Source of the DNA: DASRWT01 sp963748485
GTDB taxonomy: Bacteria; Methylomirabilota; Methylomirabilia; Rokubacteriales; CSP1-6
Length of the DNA stretch: 64,000 bases
Direction: 5' to 3'
Assembly (NCBI GenBank): GCA_963748485.1
Contig: CAVVJF010000004.1
Coordinates: 1-64,000, forward strand
In this document: positions 34,785 through 42,787 of the stretch, one piece after another
Position numbering within the stretch: position 1 is the stretch's first letter
Layout of the letters: each line of letters starts with the position of its first letter
Program-made: the position numbers and the translations under genes
Notes under the pieces: generated by a model
Databases searched by the model: none
What the model was told of the DNA's origin: nothing
Seen by the model: only the letters and a program-made list of their open reading frames with translations

Positions 34785-35968
34785 GAGCCAGGGCCTCGCG
34801 GCGGTGGGGGGGTCTGGGGGAGGAGCGGCGTTCGCTCCCCCCCAGCCTGATCAAATCGGATATCGCCGCGGACCTTCGGAGCGGGCGTCAGGAACCGCTG
34901 CAAGACCCGGTGAGCGGTGCCGACGACGCCGTCGGGGAAGAACAGGACGACGGCCACGAACATGCCGCCGAGGACCAGAATCCAGAGGTCGGGGTAGTGC
35001 GTGGTGAGGAGGCTCTGCAGCCAGTTCACGCCCACCGCGCCCACCACCGGGCCCAGCAGCGTCCCCCGCCCGCCCACCGCCACCCAAATGATCATCTCGA
35101 TCGAGGGCAGCACCCCGATGCGGGCAGGCGTGATGATCCCCACCTGGCCCACGTAGAGGGCGCCCGCCAGACCCGCGAGCACGGCCGACACCGTGAACAC
35201 GAACAGCTTGAAGGCGGCAGGCGAGTAGCCGCAGAAGAGCACCCGCGTCTCGCTGTCGCGGATGGCCACCAGCACCTTCCCGGCTGGAGAGCGCACGATC
35301 CACCGACACAGGAGAAAGGACAGGCAGAGGCAAACGGCGCTGGCGACGTAGAGACCGCGCTGCGTGGCCACTTCATTCAGTGGAAAGCCAAACATGGTCT
35401 TGAAGCCCGACAGTCCGTTGGTGCCGCCGAGGTTCATGGCGTTCCGGTTGAAGGTCAGCCAGGCGCAGAGCGCGAGGGCCTGGGTGATGATCGAGAAGTA
35501 GACCCCGCGAATCCGGCTGCGGAAGGTCAGGAAGCCGAACACCGCCGCCACGACGCCGGGCACCGCCATTACCGCCAGCAAAGTGAACGCGGAGCTGTAA
35601 AAGGGTCTCCAGAACAGCGGCAGCTCGATCACCTGATTCCACACCATGAAGTCGGGGAGCACGTTGCGGTACACGCCTTGGGTCCCGATCTCGAGCATGA
35701 GGTGCATGCCCATCGCATAGGCGCCGAGCCCGAAGAAGACACCGTGTCCCAGCGAGAGCACGCCGGCATAGCCCCAGATGAGATCGATCCCCAGCGCCAG
35801 GATGGCGTAGGTGAGGAACTTGCCGAACAGGTTCAGGGTGAAGTCGCTGACGTGGAGCGGCGAGCCCGTGGGCAGGGCATTGAGCGCCGGCAGCACGACC
35901 ACGACCGCCACCGCGAGGATCGAGAGCGCCCTGCCCTCACGAGTCCGCATACCGGCCCTTCGCGGCAA
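34781..35968 (-). CDS. urtC: Urea ABC transporter permease UrtC
   Basis: A 395-residue LivM-type permease with about ten hydrophobic segments. Family sequence includes AILALGIDLIWGYAGVLSLGHGVFFGLGAYAMGM, FRSRIRGVYFSIITQALAL, NRNAMNLGGTNGLSGF and IIWVAVGGRGTLLGPVVGA. ATG at 35968 overlaps urtB by 32 bases; ATG at 35950 (MRTREGRAL) is also possible. The last 20 or so residues (Pro-rich) lie beyond the conserved part. Confidence 0.93.
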   Translation of the reverse strand: MPRRAGMRTREGRALSILAVAVVVVLPALNALPTGSPLHVSDFTLNLFGKFLTYAILALGIDLIWGYAGVLSLGHGVFFGLGAYAMGMHLMLEIGTQGVYRNVLPDFMVWNQVIELPLFWRPFYSSAFTLLAVMAVPGVVAAVFGFLTFRSRIRGVYFSIITQALALCAWLTFNRNAMNLGGTNGLSGFKTMFGFPLNEVATQRGLYVASAVCLCLSFLLCRWIVRSPAGKVLVAIRDSETRVLFCGYSPAAFKLFVFTVSAVLAGLAGALYVGQVGIITPARIGVLPSIEMIIWVAVGGRGTLLGPVVGAVGVNWLQSLLTTHYPDLWILVLGGMFVAVVLFFPDGVVGTAHRVLQRFLTPAPKVRGDIRFDQAGGERTPLLPQTPPPPRGPGS

Positions 35969-37628
35969 AGAGGCCGGACGGCCGCCGCTGAATGAAGAGG
36001 ATGACCAGGACGAGGATCGCGACCTTGCCGAACACCGCGCCGAGCCCGGGCTCGATGATCTTGTTGAGGCCGCCGATTCCCGCCGCGGCCACGATCGTCC
36101 CCGCGAGCTTGCCCACGCCTCCGGTCACGACCACCATGAACGAGTCCACGATGTAGTTCTGGCCGAGCTCGGGCCCCACATTGCCGATCTGGGTGAGCGC
36201 GCAGCCTGCCAGGCCGGCGAGCCCCGCGCCGATGGCGAAGGTGAAGGCGTCCACCCGGCGCGAGCGCACGCCCAGGCAGGCGGCCATGCCGCGGTTCTGG
36301 GTGACGGCGCGGATGCGCAGGCCCGCGTCGGTGCGGAAGAGGAGGAAGTACATCGCGGCCACCGCCACGATCGCCAGCCCCACGATGAAGAGCCGATTGA
36401 AGGGCAACTGCACCCCCACCATCACCGGCACGCCGCCGGAGAGCCACCGGGGGGCCAGCACGTCCACGTTGGCGGCGCCGAACCAGAGACGCAGCCCCTG
36501 CTGGATGATGAGGCTCACGCCCCAGGTGAGGAGCAGGGTCTCGAGCGGGCGGCCGTAGAGAAACCGGATCACGCCGCGCTCCAGGACGAAGCCCGCCGTC
36601 GCGGAGACGAAAAACGCGAGCGGCAGCGCCACGACGAAGTAGTAGTCGAAGGCGCCCGGGGCATGCGACTGGAACCAGCCCTGGGTGACGAAGGTCGCGT
36701 ACGCGCCCAGCGCCATCAGCTCACCGTGCGCCATGTTGATCACGCCCATCAAACCGAAGACGATGGCGAGCCCCAGGGCCATCAGGAGCAAGATCGAGCC
36801 GAGCGAGAGGCCCTGGAAGGCGATCTGGATCGCCGAGGTGAGGAGTCCCCAGCGCTCCACCCGCTTCACCGCGTCCGCCGCCGCCTGGCGCACCGCCGGC
36901 GGCCCCTTCGGGTCCGCGGCGGCCTCCCGCAGCCGGTCGAGCGCGTCGGCACTGGCCAGCGAGCCCAGCGTGGCCGCGGCCGCGGCGCGCTCCGCATCCG
37001 TACCCGCCTTGAGCCGGATCAAGGCCATCGCCTGCTCGAGCTCGTACCGGACCCAGCGATCCGGCTCCTTCACGAGGGCCTCGGCGAGGGCGGGGAGGGC
37101 GCCGGGATCACCCGCGTTTCCCATCTTGGTGGCGGCGCCCTTCCGCACCGTCCAGTCCGGGTCCGCGAGGTGCGCGCCGCCGGAGAACGCGTCGATGAGA
37201 GGGCGGATGGCGAGACGGAGGCTTCGGCCGGCGGACACCTCTTCGAGCGTGGCGACATCTACGAGCAGGAGCTTGCCGTCGGAGCCGCGCAGCGGCACCC
37301 GACCGTAGGCGGTGAACACGGGAACGAGGGTCTTGTCGCCCTCGGTCACCTTGTCGCCAAGGATGATCGTTTCCTTCCTGCCGCCGGGCAGCGTGCGGAC
37401 AGCCACGCTGCCCTCGCGCAGCGCTTCCAGCAGGGGGAGCACCTGCCGGTCGCCCGCCTTGCCGAGCGCCACCGCCGCCGCCTCCTGCGCCGCGCCATCG
37501 CTCGAGGCGACCTCGGCGATGGCCTTGGCAATGTCGGGAGGCGGCGCGGTGGCTGCCGGCGCCTGCGCCGCCGCCGGGGCGATCAGCCCCGACAGCAGCG
37601 CCAGCGCCAGCAGGAGATGCGTCATCAC
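35937..37628 (-). CDS. urtB: Urea ABC transporter permease UrtB, with periplasmic N-terminal domain
   Basis: A 563-residue LivH-type permease. Residues 1-22 are a signal peptide, residues 23-270 a soluble helical, HEAT-like region (repeats such as AAQEAAAVALGKAGDRQVLPLLEALREG and DPGALPALAEALVKEPDRWVRYELEQAMALI), and the rest the membrane part: SLGSILLLMALGLAIVFGLMGVINMAHGELMALGAYATF. Long UrtB proteins with this extension are common in proteobacterial-type systems. It follows urtA by 16 bases. Confidence 0.93.
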   Translation of the reverse strand: MMTHLLLALALLSGLIAPAAAQAPAATAPPPDIAKAIAEVASSDGAAQEAAAVALGKAGDRQVLPLLEALREGSVAVRTLPGGRKETIILGDKVTEGDKTLVPVFTAYGRVPLRGSDGKLLLVDVATLEEVSAGRSLRLAIRPLIDAFSGGAHLADPDWTVRKGAATKMGNAGDPGALPALAEALVKEPDRWVRYELEQAMALIRLKAGTDAERAAAAATLGSLASADALDRLREAAADPKGPPAVRQAAADAVKRVERWGLLTSAIQIAFQGLSLGSILLLMALGLAIVFGLMGVINMAHGELMALGAYATFVTQGWFQSHAPGAFDYYFVVALPLAFFVSATAGFVLERGVIRFLYGRPLETLLLTWGVSLIIQQGLRLWFGAANVDVLAPRWLSGGVPVMVGVQLPFNRLFIVGLAIVAVAAMYFLLFRTDAGLRIRAVTQNRGMAACLGVRSRRVDAFTFAIGAGLAGLAGCALTQIGNVGPELGQNYIVDSFMVVVTGGVGKLAGTIVAAAGIGGLNKIIEPGLGAVFGKVAILVLVILFIQRRPSGLFAAKGRYADS

Positions 37629-37644
37629 GCGCTCGATCCGTGAC

Positions 37645-38940
37645 TCACGCCTTCTTCTGATAGGTGCCCTTCTCCTTCACCCAGTCGCAACCCTTGTCCG
37701 GGCTCGTGTACATGCTCCACGGCTCCGCCTTCACGAGGCCCTTGGAACGCGACACGACCTTGAACTGACCGTCCTTGAGGATCTCGCCGATGAGCACCGG
37801 CTTGTAGGTGTGGTGATTGGCTTCGTCCATCTTGATCTTGCCGCCCGGGGCCAGGAACTCCTGGCCGTACACCGCCTTGCGGACGGCGTCCACCTCGAAG
37901 GACTTGGCCTTCTCGACCGCCTGCTTCCAGACGTAGACGCCAAAGTACGCAGCTTCCATCGGATCATCGGTGACGCGCTTGTCGCCGCCGGGCAGGTTCG
38001 CCTTCTTGGCGTAGGCCTTGAAGGCCTGGACGAAGGTCTTGTTCTGCGGGGTCGAGACCGACTGGTAGTAGTTCCAGGCGGCGAGATGGCCCACCAGCGC
38101 GGAGGTATCCATGCCGCGCAGCTCGTCCTCGGCCACGCTGAAGGCCATGATCGGCGCGTTCTCCGAGCGCAGTCCCTGGTTGGCGAACTCCTTGTAGAAG
38201 GGCACGTTCGAGTCGCCGTTGATGGTGGAGAGCACCGCCGCGTTGCCGCCCGAGGCGAAGCGCTTGATCTTCCCGACGATCGTCTGATAGTCCTGATGAT
38301 TGAAGGGCGTGTACTCCTCCGCGATCGAGTCCGCGGGGATGCCCTTGGCGAGCAGGAACGCGCGCAGGATCTTGTTGGCGGTGCGGGGGAACACGTAGTC
38401 CGTCCCCAGCAGGTAGAACTTCTTGTACCCGCCCGCTTCCTTCGACATCAGGTACTCCGCGGCCGGGATCAGCTGCTGGTTCGGCGTGGCGCCCGTGTAG
38501 AAGACGTTCTTGGAGCACTCCTCGCCCTCGTACTGCACGGGGTAGAAGAGCAGCCCGTTGTTGTTCTCGAAGACGGGGAGCACGGACTTTCGGCTCACCG
38601 ACGTCCAGCAGCCGAACGTCACCGTGACCTTGTCCTGGAGGAGGAGCTGCTTGGCCTTCTCCGCGAAGAGGTCCCAGTTCGAGGCGGGATCCACCACCAC
38701 GGGCTCGATCTTCTTGCCCATGACCCCGTCCTTGGCGTTGATCTCGTCGAACGCCATCATGCAGACGTCGCGCAGCGACACCTCGCTGATGGCCATGGTG
38801 CCGGAGAGCGAGTGCAGCACGCCCACCTTCACCGTCCCGCCCTGCGCCCGCAGCACCGACGGGAATCCGATGCCCGCCGCCGCGCCCGCGCCCACCACCG
38901 CCGCGGTCCTGAGGAAGCTCCTTCTCGTCACGTCCTGCAT
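37645..38940 (-). CDS. urtA: Urea ABC transporter substrate-binding protein UrtA
   Basis: A 431-residue periplasmic urea (or short-chain amide) binding protein with a Tat-type signal (VTRRSFLRTAAVVGAGAAAGIG). Family parts: VKVGVLHSLSGTMAISEVSLRDVCMMAFDEINAKDG, FGCWTSVSRKSVLPVFENNNGLLFYPVQYEGEECSKNVFYTGATPNQQLIPA and TINGDSNVPFYKEFANQGL. It is the first gene of urtABCDE-ureABC and is preceded by a 226-base region with a sigma-54 element, so nitrogen control of the operon starts here. Confidence 0.96.
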   Translation of the reverse strand: MQDVTRRSFLRTAAVVGAGAAAGIGFPSVLRAQGGTVKVGVLHSLSGTMAISEVSLRDVCMMAFDEINAKDGVMGKKIEPVVVDPASNWDLFAEKAKQLLLQDKVTVTFGCWTSVSRKSVLPVFENNNGLLFYPVQYEGEECSKNVFYTGATPNQQLIPAAEYLMSKEAGGYKKFYLLGTDYVFPRTANKILRAFLLAKGIPADSIAEEYTPFNHQDYQTIVGKIKRFASGGNAAVLSTINGDSNVPFYKEFANQGLRSENAPIMAFSVAEDELRGMDTSALVGHLAAWNYYQSVSTPQNKTFVQAFKAYAKKANLPGGDKRVTDDPMEAAYFGVYVWKQAVEKAKSFEVDAVRKAVYGQEFLAPGGKIKMDEANHHTYKPVLIGEILKDGQFKVVSRSKGLVKAEPWSMYTSPDKGCDWVKEKGTYQKKA

Positions 38941-39035
38941 TCGCGACTCCTTTCACGGCAAGGATTGAAAAGCCACCGGCGGCGGTGCCGTGCCCGTGCC
39001 GACCGCGATGTCGTCACCGGGCTTTCCCGCAGAAG

Positions 39036-39051
39036 AGCAAGCGATGTGCCG
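39036..39051 (-). promoter_or_regulatory. Sigma-54 (-24/-12) promoter of urtA
   Basis: On the minus strand CGGCACATCGCTTGCT matches the consensus TGGCAC-N5-TTGCA/T, with GG and GC separated by exactly 10 bases. The implied start is about 85 bases upstream of urtA. The surrounding 38941-39166 gap holds no gene. Confidence 0.75.
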
Positions 39052-39102
39052 GGTCCCACGGTGAATGATTTCACGTGATTACGATCAAGTGACCAGGCGG
39101 GA

Positions 39103-39125
39103 GGCTGCCTCGCTATGAGGCAGCC
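39103..39125. terminator. Inverted repeat after the ANTAR gene
   Basis: Nine-base arms GGCTGCCTC and GAGGCAGCC with a 5-base loop lie 42 bases past the ANTAR regulator stop and before the urtA promoter. No U tract follows, so it is either a weak terminator of the porin-ANTAR unit or a binding site upstream of the sigma-54 promoter. Confidence 0.5.
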
Positions 39126-39166
39126 GGATCGGGGTGCCGAAGAAGTGGGCAGCGCGGGCGGCGCGG

Positions 39167-39766
39167 TTACCGGCCCGCGCGGCCCTGCGCCATCTTCTCG
39201 GTCAGGAGCAGGGCCTGAGCCACCTCGGACATCGGACGGCGCGTGTCCATGGCCGTCTTCTGGATTCGGCGGAAGGCATCCGGCTCGGAGAGCCCGAGCC
39301 GTTGCATCAGGATGCCCTTGGCCCGCTCCACGAGCTTGCGCGTCTCCAGCGTGCGCTTGAGCGTCTCATTCTCCCGCCGCATGGCGGTCAGCTCGCGGAA
39401 GCGCGAGACGGCCAGGTCGAGCGCCGGCCCCAGCTCCTCGGCGCGGAGCGGCTTCACCAGAAAGCCCAGGACGCCGGCGGCGATCGCCCGCTTCGACACC
39501 GCACTGTCGGTGTGGCTCGTGAGCAGCACCACGGGGCAGGCCCCGGATGCCATCACCTGCCGCGCCGCCTCGACCCCGTCACCATCGGGAAGGCCGACGG
39601 CCATGACGACGGCATCCGGATGGTGCTTGTCCACCAAGTGCGCGACATCCTCCATCCGGCTGCCGTTCCCCTGCACCTGCCCGCCCTGCGCGGTGACGGC
39701 TTCCGCCACCGCCACCCGGGACGGCGCATGATCATCCACGACCACCACCTTCCATCTGGGCTTCAT
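39167..39766 (-). CDS. ANTAR-domain antitermination regulator with degenerate receiver
   Basis: A 199-residue NasT/AmiR-like regulator. The receiver domain (about 5-125) keeps the acidic pair Asp11-Asp12 and the conserved Lys (FLVKPLRAEE), but the phosphoacceptor position reads AVVMAVGLPDGDG, with Ala56 instead of Asp. A helical linker leads to the ANTAR domain (about 130-190): ETRKLVERAKGILMQRLGLSEPDAFRRIQKTAMDTRRPMSEVAQALL. ANTAR proteins bind paired hairpins in mRNA leaders and prevent termination. Lacking the Asp, it is probably controlled by a partner or ligand, as AmiR is by AmiC. It lies 1 base after the porin gene and just upstream of urtA, suggesting control of urea uptake. Confidence 0.85.
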   Translation of the reverse strand: MKPRWKVVVVDDHAPSRVAVAEAVTAQGGQVQGNGSRMEDVAHLVDKHHPDAVVMAVGLPDGDGVEAARQVMASGACPVVLLTSHTDSAVSKRAIAAGVLGFLVKPLRAEELGPALDLAVSRFRELTAMRRENETLKRTLETRKLVERAKGILMQRLGLSEPDAFRRIQKTAMDTRRPMSEVAQALLLTEKMAQGRAGR

Positions 39767-39767
39767 G

Positions 39768-40988
39768 CTAGAAGAAGGAGTAGTAGAGGCTGAAGGAGAT
39801 CGTGTCGAGGCTCTTGGACTGGGCGGTGACCCCCTGGGTCTGGTCCGGGCGCGACGTCTTGGCCTTGTAGACCTTCTCGCTGGCCGCGTCATGCCGGTAT
39901 TCCACCCGGCCCACGAGTCCCTTCCAGATCTTGAACTGCGCCGTCAGCGTCGACGTCCAGTACACCACCCGGCTCCCGAACCCCGTCCGCGCCCCGTTCT
40001 GGTCCTGGAAGAACTCCTGCCGGAACGCCAGCCGGAACCAGTCCGTGAAGTCGTATGCCGCGTACCCCGCCACCCCCCACCACCGCGCGTCGTTGTCCTG
40101 CCGCGTCCCCAACCCCGTCAGGAACGCCTCGTCCTGCTCGAACCCATAGTCCACATTCAGCCCCAGCGTCGTGTTCTTGATCCCCGTGTAGTTCGCCACC
40201 AGATCCAGCACCACCCGCTGATGCGACGCGTTGTCGGTCTGCTCCGGCCCCACGATCCAGTTCAGGTTCACCGCCAGATCCTTCACCGGCACCGTCGCCA
40301 CCTGCCCCGTAAAGCTCACCGCGTCATTGTTGTTCCGGCTGTTGTCCCACCCCAGCACCACCCCCGCCGTCACCGCAATCTGCTCGGTGAACGCGTACGT
40401 CAGCAGCCCCCCCGTGTGCGTCAGCGGAATCGCGAACTGGAACAGATAGCCCCGCGAGAAGTTCAGATTGTTCGGCGACTCGATCACCTCGTACCCCAGC
40501 AACGTCACGAACTTGCCGCCCTTGACGATCAGCCCCTCCCCCACCGGGATCCGCGCCGAGACGTAGGCCTCCTGCAGGTCCACCTTCGCCGTGTTCCGGA
40601 AGGGGAACGTGTCATCGTCGTCCCGGAAGATCCCCAGCGAGTGGTTCTTCTGCGCGTCCAGCCCCGCCGAGAGCACCAGCCCGTACCCCCACCAGTACCG
40701 CTCCGTCGGGTCCTTCTTGATGCTGAACAGCGCCGCATTGAACGTGTACCCCTCGTCGTAGTCGTAAAACCGCAGCTCGTTCGTCCCGCCCCGCCCCGCC
40801 CCCGTCAGATTGAACGTGTAGCTGTTCTCGATGTACGCGAACAGCTTGTGCTCCTCCCAGTAACTCTTCGGCTTCTCCTCCTCCTTCTTCTCGGCCGTCG
40901 CCGGCGGCGTCTGCGCCAGCGCGGGGACGACGCACCACAGCAGGGCCAGCGTGGTTACGGCGATCCAGCGTCCGAGGCGTCTCCTCAT
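39768..40988 (-). CDS. Outer-membrane beta-barrel porin
   Basis: A 406-residue protein with a signal peptide (cleavage near VVPALA, residue 25), then a charged KKEEEKPKSYWEEHKLFAYIENSYTFNL segment and alternating amphipathic strands to a C-terminal SFSLYYSFF ending in Phe, as expected for BAM recognition. It resembles the beta-barrel porin-2 (BBP2/DUF1597) group, which is frequent next to urea, nitrate and nitrogen-uptake genes in Nitrospira- and Rokubacteria-like genomes (from memory). Likely outer-membrane entry route for urea or amides. ATG at 40988 has an AGGGAGGA site. Confidence 0.82.
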   Translation of the reverse strand: MRRRLGRWIAVTTLALLWCVVPALAQTPPATAEKKEEEKPKSYWEEHKLFAYIENSYTFNLTGAGRGGTNELRFYDYDEGYTFNAALFSIKKDPTERYWWGYGLVLSAGLDAQKNHSLGIFRDDDDTFPFRNTAKVDLQEAYVSARIPVGEGLIVKGGKFVTLLGYEVIESPNNLNFSRGYLFQFAIPLTHTGGLLTYAFTEQIAVTAGVVLGWDNSRNNNDAVSFTGQVATVPVKDLAVNLNWIVGPEQTDNASHQRVVLDLVANYTGIKNTTLGLNVDYGFEQDEAFLTGLGTRQDNDARWWGVAGYAAYDFTDWFRLAFRQEFFQDQNGARTGFGSRVVYWTSTLTAQFKIWKGLVGRVEYRHDAASEKVYKAKTSRPDQTQGVTAQSKSLDTISFSLYYSFF

Positions 40989-41048
40989 GCGATTCCTCCC
41001 TGGCGTCCGTGACGATCGAGTGACGACGGAAAGTCGGGCTGGGGAGAC

Positions 41049-41064
41049 TGCCAGTTCGGTGCCA
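41049..41064 (-). promoter_or_regulatory. Sigma-54 (-24/-12) promoter of the porin-ANTAR unit
   Basis: On the minus strand TGGCACCGAACTGGCA matches TGGCAC-N5-TTGCA at all but one of the conserved positions, with the GG/GC pair 10 bases apart. It lies about 60 bases upstream of the porin start, in the otherwise non-coding 40989-41246 gap. Confidence 0.72.
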
Positions 41065-41168
41065 GGTCGCCGCTGATGGACGCGACGGGTGGCCCGCGAA
41101 TGAATCCCGGGGGTTACGGAATCGAGGAGGGAAGCGGCGAAAGGCTCGCGCTGCTCAACAAGAAGTCA

Positions 41169-41232
41169 GCCGCGCCGCGCTGCCCATCGGCGCGGCACTC
41201 CCCCGCCCTGCCCGGGGTGGACAGGGCGGGGG
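41169..41232. terminator. Two adjacent GC-rich hairpins downstream of glnA
   Basis: Hairpin one: arms CCCCCGCCCTG (41200-41210) and CAGGGCGGGGG (41222-41232), 11 bp, starting 15 bases past the glnA stop. Hairpin two: GCCGCGCC (41169-41176) and GGCGCGGC (41189-41196). No U tract follows, so termination may need Rho, but the position fits the end of the glnA transcript. Confidence 0.55.
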
Positions 41233-41246
41233 GAACCGCGTACGGG

Positions 41247-42671
41247 CTAGATGTCGTAGTAGAGCGCGAACTCGTACGGGTGCGGGCGCAGCCGGATGGG
41301 ATCGACCTCGTTCTTCCGCTTGTACTCGATCCAGGTCTCGATGAGGTCCGGCGTGAACACGTCGCCCTTGAGGAGGAAATCGTGATCCTTCTCGAGGTTG
41401 TCGAGGACGATGTCGAGGGCGCCGGGCAGCTGCTTGATCTTCTTCTGCTCGGCGGGGGGCAGCTCGTAGAGGTCCTTGTCCACCGGCTTCCCCGGATCGA
41501 TCTTGTTGGCGACGCCGTCGAGGCCGGCCATCACGCACGCCGCGAACGACAGATACGGGTTGCAGGTCGGATCGGGCGTCCGGAACTCGATGCGCTTGGC
41601 GCCCTCAGCCTTCGAGTACATCGGGATGCGGATGGCCGCCGAGCGGTTCCGCTGGCTGTACACGAGGTTGATCGGCGCCTCGTAGCCCGGCACCAGGCGC
41701 TTGTAGCTGTTGGTGGACGGCGCGATGAAGGCGAGCAGCGCGGGCGCGTGCTTGAGGATGCCCCCGATGTAGTGGAGGCACGTCTTCGAGATGTCCGCGT
41801 AGCCGCCCCGCTCGAAGAAGAGGTTCTTGCCGTTCTTCCAGAGCGACTGGTGGGTGTGCATGCCGGAGCCATTGTCCTGGAAGAGCGGCTTGGGCATGAA
41901 CGTGGCGGTCTTGCCCCACTTCTTGGCGGTGTTCTTGGCGCAGTACTTGTACCAGCACACCTTGTCCGCCATCTTGGTCAGGGTGTCGTAGCGCATGTCG
42001 ACTTCGGTCTGCCCGCCCGTCGCCACCTCATGGTGATGGACCTCGACGCGCACCCCCACCGACTCGAGTGCCAGCACCATGTCGGAGCGGATGTCCTGGA
42101 ACTGGTCCATCGGCGGCACCGGAAAGTAGCCCTGCTTGTAGCGCGGCTTGTACCCGAGGTTCGGCCGGTCCGCCGTGCCTTCCTTGCCGGTGTTCCAGGC
42201 GCCCGCTTCGGAATCGATGAAGTAGTAGCCGTGGTTGTAGGACTGGTCGAAGCGGATCGAGTCGAAGAAGAAGAACTCGAGCTCGGGCCCGATGAAGATG
42301 GTGTCGGCGAGCCCGCCCTTCTTCACGTAGGCTTCGGCCTTCTGGGCGACGTAGCGCGGGTCGCGGCTATAGGCCTTGCCCGTGACGGGATCCTTGACGT
42401 TGCAGATGAGCACGATCGTCGGCACCGCCGTGAACGGGTCCATCTGCGCCGACGAGGGATCGGGGATCAACAGCATGTCCGATTCGTCGATGGTCTGGAA
42501 GCCGCGGATCGACGAGCCGTCGAAGCCGAGCCCATCCTCGAAGATGCCCTCGCTGAGCTCGGAGATCGGGATCGAGAAGTGCTGCCAGAGCCCGGGCAGG
42601 TCGATGAACCGGAGGTCAACGATCTTGGCGCCCTTCTCCTTCGCCATCTTCAACACGTCCTTCGGGGTCAT
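41247..42671 (-). CDS. glnA: Glutamine synthetase type I
   Basis: A 474-residue GSI making glutamine from glutamate, ammonia and ATP. Motifs: LGFDGSSIRGFQTIDESDM, IFIGPELEFFFFDSI, VEVHHHEVATGGQTEVDMRYDTL, ATFMPKPLFQDNGSGMHTHQSLW and PTNSYKRLVPGYEAP. Tyr402 in DKDLYELPP is the usual adenylylation site, so GlnE-type regulation is expected. It follows amtB and has its own putative promoter and a leader hairpin. ATG at 42671 has a GGAGGCAGGAG ribosome site. Confidence 0.97.
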   Translation of the reverse strand: MTPKDVLKMAKEKGAKIVDLRFIDLPGLWQHFSIPISELSEGIFEDGLGFDGSSIRGFQTIDESDMLLIPDPSSAQMDPFTAVPTIVLICNVKDPVTGKAYSRDPRYVAQKAEAYVKKGGLADTIFIGPELEFFFFDSIRFDQSYNHGYYFIDSEAGAWNTGKEGTADRPNLGYKPRYKQGYFPVPPMDQFQDIRSDMVLALESVGVRVEVHHHEVATGGQTEVDMRYDTLTKMADKVCWYKYCAKNTAKKWGKTATFMPKPLFQDNGSGMHTHQSLWKNGKNLFFERGGYADISKTCLHYIGGILKHAPALLAFIAPSTNSYKRLVPGYEAPINLVYSQRNRSAAIRIPMYSKAEGAKRIEFRTPDPTCNPYLSFAACVMAGLDGVANKIDPGKPVDKDLYELPPAEQKKIKQLPGALDIVLDNLEKDHDFLLKGDVFTPDLIETWIEYKRKNEVDPIRLRPHPYEFALYYDI

Positions 42672-42715
42672 TCTCCTGCCTCCTTGAAAAAGTTTCGTTG
42701 GGACGAAAACCCGGG

Positions 42716-42746
42716 GGCCGGCGGAGCCGTCCTGGCCCCGCCGGCC
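42716..42746. terminator. Hairpin between amtB and glnA
   Basis: Nine-base arms GGCCGGCGG (42716-42724) and CCGCCGGCC (42738-42746), with a further 3-bp inner pairing. On the minus strand it is followed within 6 bases by TTTT, so it may terminate the glnB-amtB transcript or act in the glnA leader. Confidence 0.55.
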
Positions 42747-42750
42747 TCAG

Positions 42751-42779
42751 ACACTAGAGGCTTCCGGCGGCCTCGTCAA
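42751..42779 (-). promoter_or_regulatory. Possible sigma-70 promoter of glnA
   Basis: On the minus strand TTGACG and TAGTGT are 17 bases apart. The -35 is good, the -10 only partial. The implied start is at the edge of the hairpin 42716-42746. No sigma-54 element was found in this gap. Confidence 0.35.
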
Positions 42780-42787
42780 GCCCGAGG

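Noticed and set aside
38941..39024. ANTAR-target double hairpin in the urtA leader
   Set aside because: One short CACCG/CGGTG hairpin is present, but not the paired hexaloop structure that defines known ANTAR targets.
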